DNA of 64,000 nucleotides. Source: Bacteroides thetaiotaomicron VPI-5482. GTDB lineage: Bacteria; Bacteroidota; Bacteroidia; Bacteroidales; Bacteroidaceae. The notes under the pieces are model-generated. The model ran no database searches, had not been told where the DNA came from, and was given only the letters and a program-made list of their open reading frames with translations. The DNA is taken from contig NC_004663.1 of assembly GCF_000011065.1 (NCBI RefSeq), positions 5,208,001 through 5,272,000 of the forward strand, read 5' to 3'. The position numbers were made by a program, and so were the translations under genes. Shown in pieces: positions 8,850-17,580 of the stretch (positions within the stretch are counted from its first letter, which is position 1; the number at the start of each line of letters is the position of its first letter).

Positions 8850-9986
8850 ATGAAGTACTATCTGATTGTCGGTGAAGCTTCCGGAGACTTGCATGCGTCC
8901 CATTTGATGACGGCCCTCAAGGCGGAAGATCCTCAGGCCGATTTCCGCTTTTTCGGCGGAGATCTGATGGCTGCCGTCGGAGGAACGATGGTGAAGCATT
9001 ATAAAGAACTGGCGTATATGGGATTTATCCCTGTACTACTTCATTTGCGTACGATCTTTGCAAATATGAAACGTTGCAAGGAAGATATTGTGGCCTGGAA
9101 TCCCGATGTGGTGATCTTGGTCGATTATCCCGGTTTCAATCTTAACATAGCTAAGTTTGTGCATTCCGAGACGCAGATTCCTGTCTTCTATTATATTTCT
9201 CCGAAGATATGGGCATGGAAAGAGTACCGCATAAAGAATATCAAACGTGATGTGGATGAACTTTTCTCCATTCTTCCTTTTGAAGTGGAGTTTTATACTT
9301 TGAAACACCGCTATCCTATACATTATGTAGGAAATCCTACGGTAGATGAAGTGACTGCCTATCAGAAAGCTCATCCCAAAAATCCGGAAGCATTCTTGGC
9401 GGATAATAACCTGGAGGATAAACCGATAATCGCACTATTGGCGGGAAGCCGGAAACAGGAGATCAAGGATAATCTGCCGGATATGCTGAAGGCGGCTTCT
9501 GCTTTTCCCGATTATCAACTGGTACTGGCCGGTGCTCCCGGCATCGCTCCGGAGTATTACAAGCAATATGTAGGGCAGGCTAAAGTGAAAATAATCTTTG
9601 CCCAGACCTATCGTTTGCTACAACATGCGGAGGTGGCTTTGGCCACTTCGGGTACGGCGACTCTTGAGACAGCCTTGTTCCGTGTTCCTCAGGTGGTTTG
9701 TTACTATACACCGATTGGAAAAGTGGTTTCGTTTTTGCGTCGTCATATATTGAAAGTGAAATTTATTTCACTGGTCAATCTGATTGCAGACCGTGAGGTC
9801 GTAAAGGAGTTGGTTGCAGATACAATGACAGTCGGAAATATGCAGAATGAACTAAAGAAACTGATTGAAGATCAGGAGTATAAGAATCGTATGCTTGCCG
9901 AATATGAGTATATGGCAGATCGGTTGGGACCTGCAGGTGCTCCCCAGCATGCCGCTCGCAAAATGCTTGAACTGTTGAAAAAATAA
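8850..9986 (+). CDS. lpxB: Lipid-A-disaccharide synthase
   Basis: A GT19 glycosyltransferase that joins UDP-diacylglucosamine and lipid X into lipid A disaccharide at the inner membrane. The 378-residue protein has the usual N-terminal GEASGDLHA motif (about 7-15), YYISPKIWAW (about 115-124), LAGSRKQEI (about 200) and the C-terminal GTATLETAL/FRVPQVVCY nucleotide-sugar-binding region. It is probably cotranscribed with surE and is followed by a terminator at 10009-10040. Confidence 0.95.
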   Translation: MKYYLIVGEASGDLHASHLMTALKAEDPQADFRFFGGDLMAAVGGTMVKHYKELAYMGFIPVLLHLRTIFANMKRCKEDIVAWNPDVVILVDYPGFNLNIAKFVHSETQIPVFYYISPKIWAWKEYRIKNIKRDVDELFSILPFEVEFYTLKHRYPIHYVGNPTVDEVTAYQKAHPKNPEAFLADNNLEDKPIIALLAGSRKQEIKDNLPDMLKAASAFPDYQLVLAGAPGIAPEYYKQYVGQAKVKIIFAQTYRLLQHAEVALATSGTATLETALFRVPQVVCYYTPIGKVVSFLRRHILKVKFISLVNLIADREVVKELVADTMTVGNMQNELKKLIEDQEYKNRMLAEYEYMADRLGPAGAPQHAARKMLELLKK

Positions 9987-10008
9987 CTTTCTTTTTCTGA
10001 ATAAACGT

Positions 10009-10040
10009 AAAGCCGGTGCAGTAAATGCCCGGCTTTTTTA
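10009..10040 (+). terminator. Rho-independent terminator after lpxB
   Basis: The stem AAAGCCGG / CCGGCTTT with a 12-base loop is followed by a T-run. It lies 23 bases after the lpxB stop. Confidence 0.85.
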
Positions 10041-10077
10041 TTTATATAGCAGAAGAATTAAAAAGAGAGGAACAAAT

Positions 10078-10854
10078 ATGAAAAAATTTAATTGGCTTTT
10101 AGTAATGTTATTGCTCGCATTGGTACCTGCGCTGCAATCATGTGACGACGATGGGTACTCAATTGGAGACATAGGATGGGATTGGGCTACAGTTCGTGCC
10201 ACCGGTGGCGGTGGTTATTATCTGGAAGGTGATCGTTGGGGTATGATTGATCCGGTGGCCAGTTCTATTCCTTGGTACAAACCGGTAGACGGTGAACGAG
10301 TAGTTGCTTTTTTCAATCCTTTGGCTGATACGGATAAGGGTGCTCAGGTAAAGATTGAAGGAATTCAGGAAGTGTTGACAAAAGAGGTGGAAGATATGAC
10401 GGCTGAAAATGAAGAGGAATTCGGTAATGATCCTATCGTGATTTATCAAGGAGATATGTGGCTGGGAGGAAAGTTTTTGAATATCATCTTCCATCAGTAT
10501 TTGCCTCGTTCTGAAAAGCACCGCATCAGTCTTGTACAGAATAAGATAGAACCGGAAGCTCCGGAAACACCGGAAGCTTTGAATGTGGATGAAGATGGGT
10601 ATATACATCTGGAATTACGTTACAATACGTATGATGATGTAACTGGATACCGGGGATGGGGACGAGTTTCTTATAATCTGGAAGAGTTCTATCCAACGGC
10701 AAAAGATGCAGCTGAAACAGAATTTAAAGGATTTAAGGTGACTATTAATTCAAAAGAAAATGGAGAAGGAAGAGTGATCGTTCTTGATTTGGATCATCCG
10801 GTAGGCGTTCCGGAAAAAGCGAAAGATGTGCATTCTACTTCTTTTGTTAAATAG
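10078..10854 (+). CDS. NigD-like lipoprotein
   Basis: A 258-residue predicted lipoprotein. The signal peptide ends in the lipobox LQSC (cysteine at about residue 22), directly followed by DDDG, an acidic stretch of the kind that favours surface display in Bacteroidota. The body resembles the NigD-like family of Bacteroides (N-terminal OB-like domain, GERVVAFFNPLAD, then a C-terminal beta-rich domain). The function is unknown; the family name comes from a bacteriocin-linked nig locus, but nothing here suggests bacteriocin genes. It stands alone between two terminators. Confidence 0.75.
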   Translation: MKKFNWLLVMLLLALVPALQSCDDDGYSIGDIGWDWATVRATGGGGYYLEGDRWGMIDPVASSIPWYKPVDGERVVAFFNPLADTDKGAQVKIEGIQEVLTKEVEDMTAENEEEFGNDPIVIYQGDMWLGGKFLNIIFHQYLPRSEKHRISLVQNKIEPEAPETPEALNVDEDGYIHLELRYNTYDDVTGYRGWGRVSYNLEEFYPTAKDAAETEFKGFKVTINSKENGEGRVIVLDLDHPVGVPEKAKDVHSTSFVK

Positions 10855-10910
10855 CAAAACTTTTATAAATAACTAAACCTAAACCTTGACGAACACTGTG
10901 TGTGAAAAAA

Positions 10911-10950
10911 AAAGGTCGGAAGTGCTTCAAAGCGGCTTCCGACCTTTTAT
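10911..10950. terminator. Bidirectional terminator between the NigD-like gene and cdsA
   Basis: A 12-bp stem (AAAGGTCGGAAG / CTTCCGACCTTT) with a 13-base loop. An A-run on the left and a T-rich run on the right let it serve both convergent genes. Confidence 0.85.
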
Positions 10951-10966
10951 TTTATTTATTCTGTTA

Positions 10967-11809
10967 TTAAAACCAAGTTAGTGCATACAGATAAAAGACT
11001 GCTGCCGGTATAGCCATCAAAGCACTGTCGAAACGGTCGAGCATCCCTCCGTGTCCCGGAAGAATGGTCCCTGAATCTTTAACGTGCAGCTGGCGTTTCA
11101 GTAATGATTCTGTCAGGTCGCCCCATGTTCCGAAAACGACAACGACTAAAGCGAGACCTGCCCATTCCCACATCGACATAATCGTGAAGTAATGTGCCAA
11201 GACAAAAGAAGCTCCGATAGCTACTACTCCGCCGCCGATGGAACCTTCCCATGATTTTTTAGGAGAGATACGTTCAAACAAGCGGTGTTTGCCAATTAAT
11301 GAACCGACGCAATATGCACCTGTATCACTCAGCCAAAGGAATATAAAGATGGACAATGGCAGAATCGGATTGTAGCTTACGCTGCTATATTCCGGATCAG
11401 TATGAAACGCCAAGACATTAAGCAAGGCAAACGGCAGGCCTATATAAAGCTGGCTGAGCATGGAATATGCCCAGTTAAGCATTGAACTTGCCTTTTTCAG
11501 ATACAATTCGCTGATCATCAAATAGAGCAGCAACAGCAAATAAGGAATGAAAATCTTGGAGTCGGCTGCGTCGATACAGAATCCCATCACTGCGAGGAAC
11601 AGGTAAGCTCCTCCCAGCATGATAATGGTTTTGTTTACGTTGACTCCTTCTGCACGGCTGTTGATTAACTGTCCGAATTCATAGATCGTCAGTGCACTGA
11701 TCGCCATGAACAGAATGCCGAAGCTGAAAGAATTATAGAGTATACATCCCACCAGAATGGCGACAAAGAGTATACCCGTAATGGCCCGTTTTATAAAATT
11801 ACTAATCAA
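10967..11809 (-). CDS. cdsA: Phosphatidate cytidylyltransferase
   Basis: An integral inner-membrane enzyme that makes CDP-diacylglycerol from phosphatidic acid and CTP for phospholipid synthesis. The 280 residues are hydrophobic throughout, with about eight membrane segments. The C-terminal CdsA signature is visible (LLKRQLHVKDSGTILPGHGG, then MLDRFDS, about residues 228-258). It is downstream of ftsH with a 16-base gap, in the rsfS-ftsH-cdsA run. Confidence 0.95.
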   Translation of the reverse strand: MISNFIKRAITGILFVAILVGCILYNSFSFGILFMAISALTIYEFGQLINSRAEGVNVNKTIIMLGGAYLFLAVMGFCIDAADSKIFIPYLLLLLYLMISELYLKKASSMLNWAYSMLSQLYIGLPFALLNVLAFHTDPEYSSVSYNPILPLSIFIFLWLSDTGAYCVGSLIGKHRLFERISPKKSWEGSIGGGVVAIGASFVLAHYFTIMSMWEWAGLALVVVVFGTWGDLTESLLKRQLHVKDSGTILPGHGGMLDRFDSALMAIPAAVFYLYALTWF

Positions 11810-11825
11810 AATCTTCGTGTTTTAA

Positions 11826-13970
11826 TTATTTAGATTCGGTAGTTTGTTCTTTCTCATTGGATTTTGCTTCTATAGTAACTTTTCCTTCTACGGTTACTTT
11901 TTTTCCTTCCGCAGTGATTTTCGTTTCTGTAGTTGCTTCTTCCTGAGCAGAATTTTTAGCTTCCTCTTCTTTGATTTCTTGTTCTTCTGCTTTCAGTTTC
12001 TCGGCAAGTTCTCTTTCCGCTCTGGCAGCATCCTGGCTTTCTTTGGCAGCCATGATTTCTTCCGAGCGGGATGCCCACGGGCGTTTACCGAAAATACGTT
12101 CAACGTCTTCGGCAAAGATCACTTCTTTGTCGATCAGTAACTGAGCCAGTTCATTGTGTCCTTCCATATGTTCGGACAAAATCTTCTTGGCACGTTCATA
12201 TTGCTCGTTCACCATCCGTTTCACTTCTTCATCGATGAGTTCGGCTGTCTTTTCGCTATACGGGCGGTTGAAAGAATATTCCTCATTATTATAATAGCAT
12301 AAGTTGGGTAGTTTGTCACTCATACCTAAATAAGCAATCATGCCGTATGCTTGTTTCGTAACTCTTTCGAGGTCGTTCATAGCACCGGTAGAGATGCGCC
12401 CGATAAACAGGTCTTCGGCTGCACGTCCTCCGAGGGTAGCGCACATTTCGTCAAGCATTTGCTCTTTGGTAGTGATCTGACGTTCTTCCGGCAGATACCA
12501 GGCAGCACCCAATGCACGTCCGCGGGGAACAATCGTTACCTTGATCAATGGATTTGCATATTCCAGCAACCACGAGATAGAGGCGTGTCCTGCTTCATGC
12601 AAGGCAATCGAGCGTCTTTCCGCTTCTGTGGTAATCTTGGTCTTCTTTTCCAGACCACCGATGATACGGTCTACCGCATCCAGAAAATCCTGCTTGCCTA
12701 CAAATTTCTTTCCGTGACGGGCTGCGATCAAGGCAGCTTCATTGCAGACATTCGCAATGTCCGCACCGGAGAATCCCGGAGTCTGACGTGCTAGCAAATC
12801 TACATCTACTGTATCGTCTATCTTGATCGGACGCAGGTGTACGCCGAATACTTCTTTACGTTCGTTAAGGTCGGGCAGGTCTACGTGTATCTGACGGTCG
12901 AAACGTCCGGCACGAAGCAATGCCTTGTCAAGTACGTCCACACGGTTGGTAGCGGCAAGGATAATCACACCACTGTTGGAGCCGAAGCCGTCCATTTCAG
13001 TCAGCAACTGATTCAGGGTGTTTTCACGCTCATCATTTCCACCCATTGCAGGGTTTTTGCCACGAGCACGGCCTACCGCGTCAATTTCGTCGATAAAGAC
13101 AATACAAGGAGCTTTTTCTTTAGCTTGCTTGAACAGGTCACGTACGCGGGAAGCACCTACACCGACAAACATTTCTACGAAGTCAGAACCTGCCAGTGAG
13201 AAGAACGGAACGTTTGCTTCACCGGCAACAGCCTTCGCAAGCAATGTCTTACCGGTTCCCGGAGGGCCTACGAGCAATGCGCCTTTGGGAATCTTACCTC
13301 CTAGGTCAGTATACTTCTGAGGTTCTTTCAGAAACTCTACGATTTCTTCTACCTCCTGTTTGGCTTCCGCCAGGCCGGCTACGTCCTTGAATGTAATCTT
13401 GATGGAGCCTCCCTTTTCGAAAAGCTGGGCTTTGGATTTTCCTACATTGAATACACCGCCGGCACCACCGCCGCCACCGCCGCTCATACGACGCATGAAG
13501 AATATCCACAGGGCGATTAATAAAACCAGCGGAAGAATATTAATCAGGATTGCCGGGAAAATATCCGAATCGGCAGGGTAATCTGCTATTCCGTCAAAAT
13601 GACCGGCTGCTTTTTCGTCCTGCAGAAATTTATCCAGCCTGTCCTTAGAAGGAGGGTTACTGGTAATAATTGGGTTTCTTCCTACTTTGGTGGAGTCCGC
13701 ACCGAATATTGCACCTACGGCATTCGGTTTGACATGAGCTTCGAGAGTTTTCTCAGAGCCCAGTACTTTGCTGATGTAGCCGTTAGTGACATACTTCTGG
13801 AAGTCGCTGTAAGGAACGACTTTACTTCCGCTTCCTCTTGAATCGCTGCTCCACCAAAGGCCGAGAAGCATGAGGGCAATAATCATATATAGCCAGTTCA
13901 GATTGAACTTGGGCATATTCACCTTATTATTAGGCTTATTGTTATTGTTGTTAGTATTATTGTTGTCCAT
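11826..13970 (-). CDS. ftsH: ATP-dependent zinc metalloprotease FtsH
   Basis: A membrane-anchored AAA+ protease that degrades unassembled membrane proteins and regulatory proteins. The 714-residue protein has an asparagine-rich N terminus, a first membrane segment (about 25-42), a periplasmic domain, a second membrane segment (about 135-158), a glycine-rich linker, an AAA+ domain (Walker A GPPGTGKT near 232-239, Walker B VFIDEIDA near 290) and an M41 protease domain with the zinc motif HEAGH near 457. The tail of about 60 residues is rich in lysine, glutamate and threonine and is longer than in E. coli. It is flanked by rsfS upstream (9-base gap) and cdsA downstream. Confidence 0.96.
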   Translation of the reverse strand: MDNNNTNNNNNKPNNKVNMPKFNLNWLYMIIALMLLGLWWSSDSRGSGSKVVPYSDFQKYVTNGYISKVLGSEKTLEAHVKPNAVGAIFGADSTKVGRNPIITSNPPSKDRLDKFLQDEKAAGHFDGIADYPADSDIFPAILINILPLVLLIALWIFFMRRMSGGGGGGAGGVFNVGKSKAQLFEKGGSIKITFKDVAGLAEAKQEVEEIVEFLKEPQKYTDLGGKIPKGALLVGPPGTGKTLLAKAVAGEANVPFFSLAGSDFVEMFVGVGASRVRDLFKQAKEKAPCIVFIDEIDAVGRARGKNPAMGGNDERENTLNQLLTEMDGFGSNSGVIILAATNRVDVLDKALLRAGRFDRQIHVDLPDLNERKEVFGVHLRPIKIDDTVDVDLLARQTPGFSGADIANVCNEAALIAARHGKKFVGKQDFLDAVDRIIGGLEKKTKITTEAERRSIALHEAGHASISWLLEYANPLIKVTIVPRGRALGAAWYLPEERQITTKEQMLDEMCATLGGRAAEDLFIGRISTGAMNDLERVTKQAYGMIAYLGMSDKLPNLCYYNNEEYSFNRPYSEKTAELIDEEVKRMVNEQYERAKKILSEHMEGHNELAQLLIDKEVIFAEDVERIFGKRPWASRSEEIMAAKESQDAARAERELAEKLKAEEQEIKEEEAKNSAQEEATTETKITAEGKKVTVEGKVTIEAKSNEKEQTTESK

Positions 13971-13979
13971 AATTGTGGA

Positions 13980-14339
13980 TTAGTCTAAATCGGGGATTTG
14001 AGTAAGTTTGGCGTCAGCCCACAGATGTTCAAGATTATAGAAGGATCTTACTTCCGGCAGAAAGACATGTACAAGTACATCGGAATAATCCATTGCCACC
14101 CATTCTGCATTTCGAAGTCCGTCGATTGCGGTCGGTTTGCTGTCTGCACCTTTACGGGCAAACTCCTTGACAGAGTCTACAATAGCATTTACCTGACTAG
14201 GGGAGTTCCCCTGGCATATAACGAAATATTTGCAGATGGTATCTTCTATACTGGTTAAATCAGCAATAATGATGTTTTTACCTTTTTTTTCCTGAATTCC
14301 CTCTTTAATTTTTTCAATTAATATTTTCGTATCGTTCAT
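13980..14339 (-). CDS. rsfS: Ribosome silencing factor RsfS
   Basis: Binds ribosomal protein uL14 and blocks subunit joining when nutrients are short (RsfS/DUF143 family). The 119 residues are the usual length and the family core is visible (ADLTSIEDTICKYFVICQGN, then AEWVAMDYSDVLVHVF). It is first gene of the rsfS-ftsH-cdsA run, downstream of the promoter at 14433-14440. Confidence 0.93.
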   Translation of the reverse strand: MNDTKILIEKIKEGIQEKKGKNIIIADLTSIEDTICKYFVICQGNSPSQVNAIVDSVKEFARKGADSKPTAIDGLRNAEWVAMDYSDVLVHVFLPEVRSFYNLEHLWADAKLTQIPDLD

Positions 14340-14432
14340 TCCTGTAATTGAAATTAATAATTCATGTTCTCTTTTGGTTTATAACAAAAAAGGATTACCC
14401 TTTGTTTCTGATTATAAACGTGATATTTTTGA

Positions 14433-14461
14433 CAAATATACGGTGATTTATTGGATACAAG
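14433..14461 (-). promoter_or_regulatory. Promoter of the rsfS-ftsH-cdsA run
   Basis: The minus-strand -7 element TATATTTG (14440-14433) has a CTTG -33-like element at 14461-14458, 17 bases away. It lies 94 bases before the rsfS start. Confidence 0.5.
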
Positions 14462-14553
14462 AAAGTTATGACTTAATTTTTGTGTTTTTTAGGGGAGATG
14501 CTTCTACTTGAAGGAGCAAAATGAGAGTTTTTGCAAAAAAAATAGCAGAAATG

Positions 14554-14583
14554 TTTGCAATTCCCAAATTATTTGTATCTTTG
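14554..14583 (+). promoter_or_regulatory. Promoter of tRNA-Gln
   Basis: TTTG (14554-14557) and TATCTTTG (14576-14583), 18 bases apart, form a near-ideal Bacteroides -33/-7 promoter 20 bases before the tRNA. Confidence 0.75.
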
Positions 14584-14603
14584 CACCCGCAAACGAAAAT
14601 CAT

Positions 14604-14674
14604 TGGGCTATGGTGTAATGGTAACACTACAGATTCTGGTCCTGTCATTCCTGGTTCGAATCCAGGTAGCCCAA
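14604..14674 (+). tRNA. tRNA-Gln, anticodon CTG
   Basis: A full cloverleaf folds by eye: acceptor TGGGCTA/TAGCCCA, D-arm GTGT...ACAC, anticodon loop TTCTGGT (anticodon CTG, read as Gln for CAG), T-arm CCTGG-TTCGAAT-CCAGG, discriminator A. The anticodon stem has one A-C mismatch at the loop-closing pair. The 3' CCA is not encoded. The last bases are the attachment site of the outer mobile element. Confidence 0.93.
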
Positions 14675-14677
14675 CAA
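14663..14677. repeat. attL of the outer element (15-bp direct repeat)
   Basis: The sequence CAGGTAGCCCAACAA at the tRNA-Gln 3' end is repeated exactly at 40564-40578. Integration at a tRNA 3' end with the gene kept intact is the standard tyrosine-integrase pattern, and an integrase gene begins 170 bases further on. Confidence 0.85.
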
Positions 14678-14700
14678 ACCACCAGCTTTTTAATGACAAA

Positions 14701-14734
14701 AACCCGCTAAAACTGCAATTTTAGCGGGTTTTTT
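14701..14734 (+). terminator. Terminator after tRNA-Gln, supplied by the element
   Basis: A 12-bp stem (AACCCGCTAAAA / TTTTAGCGGGTT) is followed by Ts. It lies inside the element, just right of attL. The presumed original tRNA terminator, with a related stem, is at 40603-40638 outside attR. Confidence 0.8.
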
Positions 14735-14772
14735 CATGCTTTGACAAATGCCACCCGAAAAAAGTTGACGCT

Positions 14773-14796
14773 AATTCGGTGACAAATTCGGTGACA
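14773..14796. repeat. Tandem 12-bp repeats, probable integrase arm sites
   Basis: AATTCGGTGACA occurs twice head to tail (14773-14784, 14785-14796), 51 bases before the integrase start. A third copy is at 40488-40499, near the other end. The position at both element ends suggests arm-type integrase binding sites. Confidence 0.5.
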
Positions 14797-14846
14797 CGAT
14801 TGCTCTTTTTTGATATTTTTTTGAGTGATTCTCAAAAAAAACAACG

Positions 14847-15959
14847 ATGAACCAAAAAAAGCAAACTTTCAATGTTCTTTTCTGGATAAGGAAAGGAAGA
14901 ACGAATGAAAAGATGTCACCTCTCTCATGTCGGGTTACGATCTCAGGGCAAAGATACGAAATTCCCACGAAACTACATCTACGCTCAGAATCATGGTCGG
15001 CGGTTGCGCAAAAGTCGCTCGGGAAAACCGCTAATGATAAAGAAGTCAATCGGTATATCGAGGATTTGAAGATCACGATTGAGGATACCATTGCCAAAAT
15101 CAGGCAGAAAAGCTATCCCTTGAACATTGAGAATTTCAAACTCATGTTCCAGACACAGGATAATGAGTTCTCTACGATCAGCACACTGTTCGACTACCAT
15201 GAAATCATGGAGAAAAAGAATCTCCGTACCAGTACATTTATTGGCTATCACGTCACGAAAAAACATCTGCTCAATTTCATACGCATTAAATACCACGTTT
15301 CCGATTATGACCTGGCTGCTGTTGACAAAGCATTCGTTTATGAATTTTACGCCTATCTTCAAGGGTATAGGAGGGAAGGGGATACCGTATGCGCAGTCAA
15401 TGGTGCATTAAAGCATATCCAGCGTTTCAAAAAGGTGATGAATGTAGCCTTGCAAAACGAATGGATAAGCCGAAACCCTGTTTGCCTGCTCAATGCCAAG
15501 AAAACAAAAGTGGAAAGGGGATTCCTCTCCGAAAAGGAACTGAAAAGCCTTGAGGAGGTCCCTTTGCCTGCCAACCTGTCTATCGTGAGAGATGTCTTCA
15601 TTTTTGCTGTATATACAGGCCTGTCCTATGTCGATATAGAGAACCTTACCAATGAAAATATTAATGTCGGCATAGACAAAAGCCTGTGGCTTAGCTACTA
15701 TCGGCAAAAAACTGACATACACGCAATACTGCCTTTATTACAACCTGCCGTTAATATATTAAAAAGGTATGAGGCATATCACGAAGGAAAACGGAACAAT
15801 CATATATTCCCCGTGCCACTCAATCAGGTGATGAACAGATACTTGAAAAAGGTGGCCAAGCAAGCGGGAGTAGATAAGAACATCACGTTTCACTGCGCCA
15901 GGCATATTGAATTGCCTTTGTCGCTGAATTTGAATAGATTGCAAAGATTAGTTTCTTGA
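14847..15959 (+). pseudogene. Tyrosine integrase of the outer element, 5' part (interrupted)
   Basis: The N-terminal arm-binding, SAM-like core-binding and most of the catalytic domain of a Bacteroides-type tyrosine recombinase (start MNQKKQTFNVLFWIRK; catalytic arginine region FAVYTGLSYVDIENLT). The family match stops at residue 353, in HCARH. The remaining 17 codons (IELPLSLNLNRLQRLVS) are foreign. The missing 67 residues, including the catalytic tyrosine, are found at 32287-32490. Together they give about 420 residues, the normal length. The product as it stands lacks the nucleophile and should be inactive; precise excision of the inner element would restore the gene. Confidence 0.9.
15897..15906. 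repeat. Left junction core of the inner element
   Basis: GCCAGGCATA at the left junction pairs with GCCCGGCATA at 32278-32287 (9 of 10 bases the same). It codes for Ala-Arg-His of the integrase active site. This is the likely crossover core, inferred from where each half of the integrase gene stops matching. Confidence 0.6.
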
Positions 15960-16080
15960 TAGGTAACGATTTGGAAACGAGTGAAGTTCTGTATTTTACC
16001 TCGTCTTGCATTAAATCAAAAGAACGCCTTTTTGCAATGCAAAGATAGTGATTAGAATTGATTTACAATAAACTTCATCC

Positions 16081-16100
16081 TGCAAAATCGTGCAAAATCG
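16081..16100. repeat. Tandem 10-bp repeat near the left end of the inner element
   Basis: TGCAAAATCG occurs twice in tandem, about 180 bases from the left junction. It may be an integrase or excisionase binding site; this is position-based inference only. Confidence 0.35.
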
Positions 16101-16154
16101 CAGATTCCTGTGCATTTTTATTGTTCAAATACTGCTAACTTCACTAAAAATGAG

Positions 16155-16162
16155 TAACTTTG
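16155..16162 (+). promoter_or_regulatory. -7 promoter element of the ParB-like/dam/ATPase operon
   Basis: TAACTTTG matches TAnnTTTG, with ATTG about 21 bases upstream, and lies 25 bases before the ATG at 16188. Confidence 0.5.
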
Positions 16163-16187
16163 CAAACTAACAAGTATTGGTTTTGCC

Positions 16188-17576
16188 ATGGTTATAAGAA
16201 CGATAAAATTGACATCACTATTTGTCAATACGGAAAATTATAGATTTGAGCCTTTATCATCACAAAAAGAAGCAATAGATAAGATGATAGAGGATCAAGG
16301 GGATAAATTATATTCTCTTGTGGACGATATTGTAACCAATGGTCTTAGCCCCGTCGATTTGATTATTGTAACACCCAACGAAGACAGCAATAAGTATGTT
16401 GTACTTGAAGGAAATAGGCGAATAACGTCATTAAAACTATTAAATAATCCGACACTAATAGATGACAAATACTCTCCTTTAAGGAAGAAATTTCAGAAAT
16501 TACAAAAAGAAAAACCTAATGCTATTTCTGAATTGAAGAATATTGCTTGTGCTGTTTTTGAAACCCCTACTGAAGCTGATATATGGATAAAACGTAAACA
16601 CTCTGGAGAACTTAATGGTATCGGAACTGTCACTTGGAACGCTCAACAAAAGCAAAGATTCGAGGAGAAGACAGAAGGAAAATCATCAATTCCATTGCAA
16701 ATTATCACTTTGCTGAAATCACAAGAAGAGGTTTCTGATACGATTAAGGATTCATTATCTAAATTAAACATTACCAACTTGCAACGTTTGATGTCGGATC
16801 CATATGTTAGAGAACACCTTGGCTTGGAAATTAACAATGGAATTTTAGTTTCAAAGGTTAAAGTGTCCGAAGTCATTAAGGGGCTTTTAAAAGTTGTTAC
16901 AGACATTCTGAATCCGGAATTCAAAGTTTCTGATATCTATAACAGAGAAAAAAGAAAGCAATATATTGATAATTTTGGCAAGAGTCAAAAGCCAGATTTG
17001 TCTAATGAAGCATCTGAACAATGGAGTGTTCAAGATATTGAGAACAATAAAGAACAAGCATCAAGAAATAGCGAGAAACAAGAAATAAAAGGGGATAAAA
17101 ACAGGAAAACAAGAAACAGAGGAGCTTTAGTGCCCAAGTCTTTGAATTTACATATCAGCAACCCGAAAATTAATAAAATTTTCGAGGAGCTAAAACATGT
17201 TCAGGTCAAGACATGCCCCAATGCATCTTCAGTCCTTTTAAGAGTATTTTTAGAACTATCTGTTGATGCCTATTTGGAGAAATTTGATTTAGTAAGAAAC
17301 AATGCTATTACAGCTTGTTCTTCTGGTGAAAGTTTGCAAGGGAAAGTTGGTAAAGTCTTAAATCATATGACCCAATTAGGAACAATGAGTAATGACTTAT
17401 CAAAGGGCATAAGGTCTGAAATAAATGATAAAAATTCAGTTCTTTCAATCGAATCATTGAATGCATATGTTCATAACGAGTTTTTCTACCCTAAAGCAGA
17501 TAATTTGATTACTGGATGGGACAACATAGAAAGTTTTTTTATCCAATTGTGGGAATCAATAAAGAATAAAGAATAA
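16188..17576 (+). CDS. ParB/Srx-fold N-terminal domain protein of a defence-like operon
   Basis: A 462-residue protein of unknown role. The first about 150 residues resemble a ParB/sulfiredoxin-fold domain: a conserved-looking LYSLVDDIVTNGLSPVDLII, then VVLEGNRRITSLKLL, equivalent to the GERR box of ParB. The middle and C terminus are helical and lysine-rich, and I do not recognise them (basic, low-complexity stretch at about 270-310; a C-terminal domain at about 320-455). It is the first gene of a tight operon with dam (4-base gap) and an OLD-like ATPase (overlap). It is visibly AT-rich compared with the core genes. ParB-fold domains in mobile elements can be nucleases or nucleotide-binding sensors; which applies is unknown. 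Confidence 0.65.
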   Translation: MVIRTIKLTSLFVNTENYRFEPLSSQKEAIDKMIEDQGDKLYSLVDDIVTNGLSPVDLIIVTPNEDSNKYVVLEGNRRITSLKLLNNPTLIDDKYSPLRKKFQKLQKEKPNAISELKNIACAVFETPTEADIWIKRKHSGELNGIGTVTWNAQQKQRFEEKTEGKSSIPLQIITLLKSQEEVSDTIKDSLSKLNITNLQRLMSDPYVREHLGLEINNGILVSKVKVSEVIKGLLKVVTDILNPEFKVSDIYNREKRKQYIDNFGKSQKPDLSNEASEQWSVQDIENNKEQASRNSEKQEIKGDKNRKTRNRGALVPKSLNLHISNPKINKIFEELKHVQVKTCPNASSVLLRVFLELSVDAYLEKFDLVRNNAITACSSGESLQGKVGKVLNHMTQLGTMSNDLSKGIRSEINDKNSVLSIESLNAYVHNEFFYPKADNLITGWDNIESFFIQLWESIKNKE

Positions 17577-17580
17577 TATT

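Noticed and set aside
14466..14724. Open frames on both strands over the tRNA-Gln gene (77 and 67 codons)
   Set aside because: They overlap a well-folded tRNA and its terminator and have no protein-like features.
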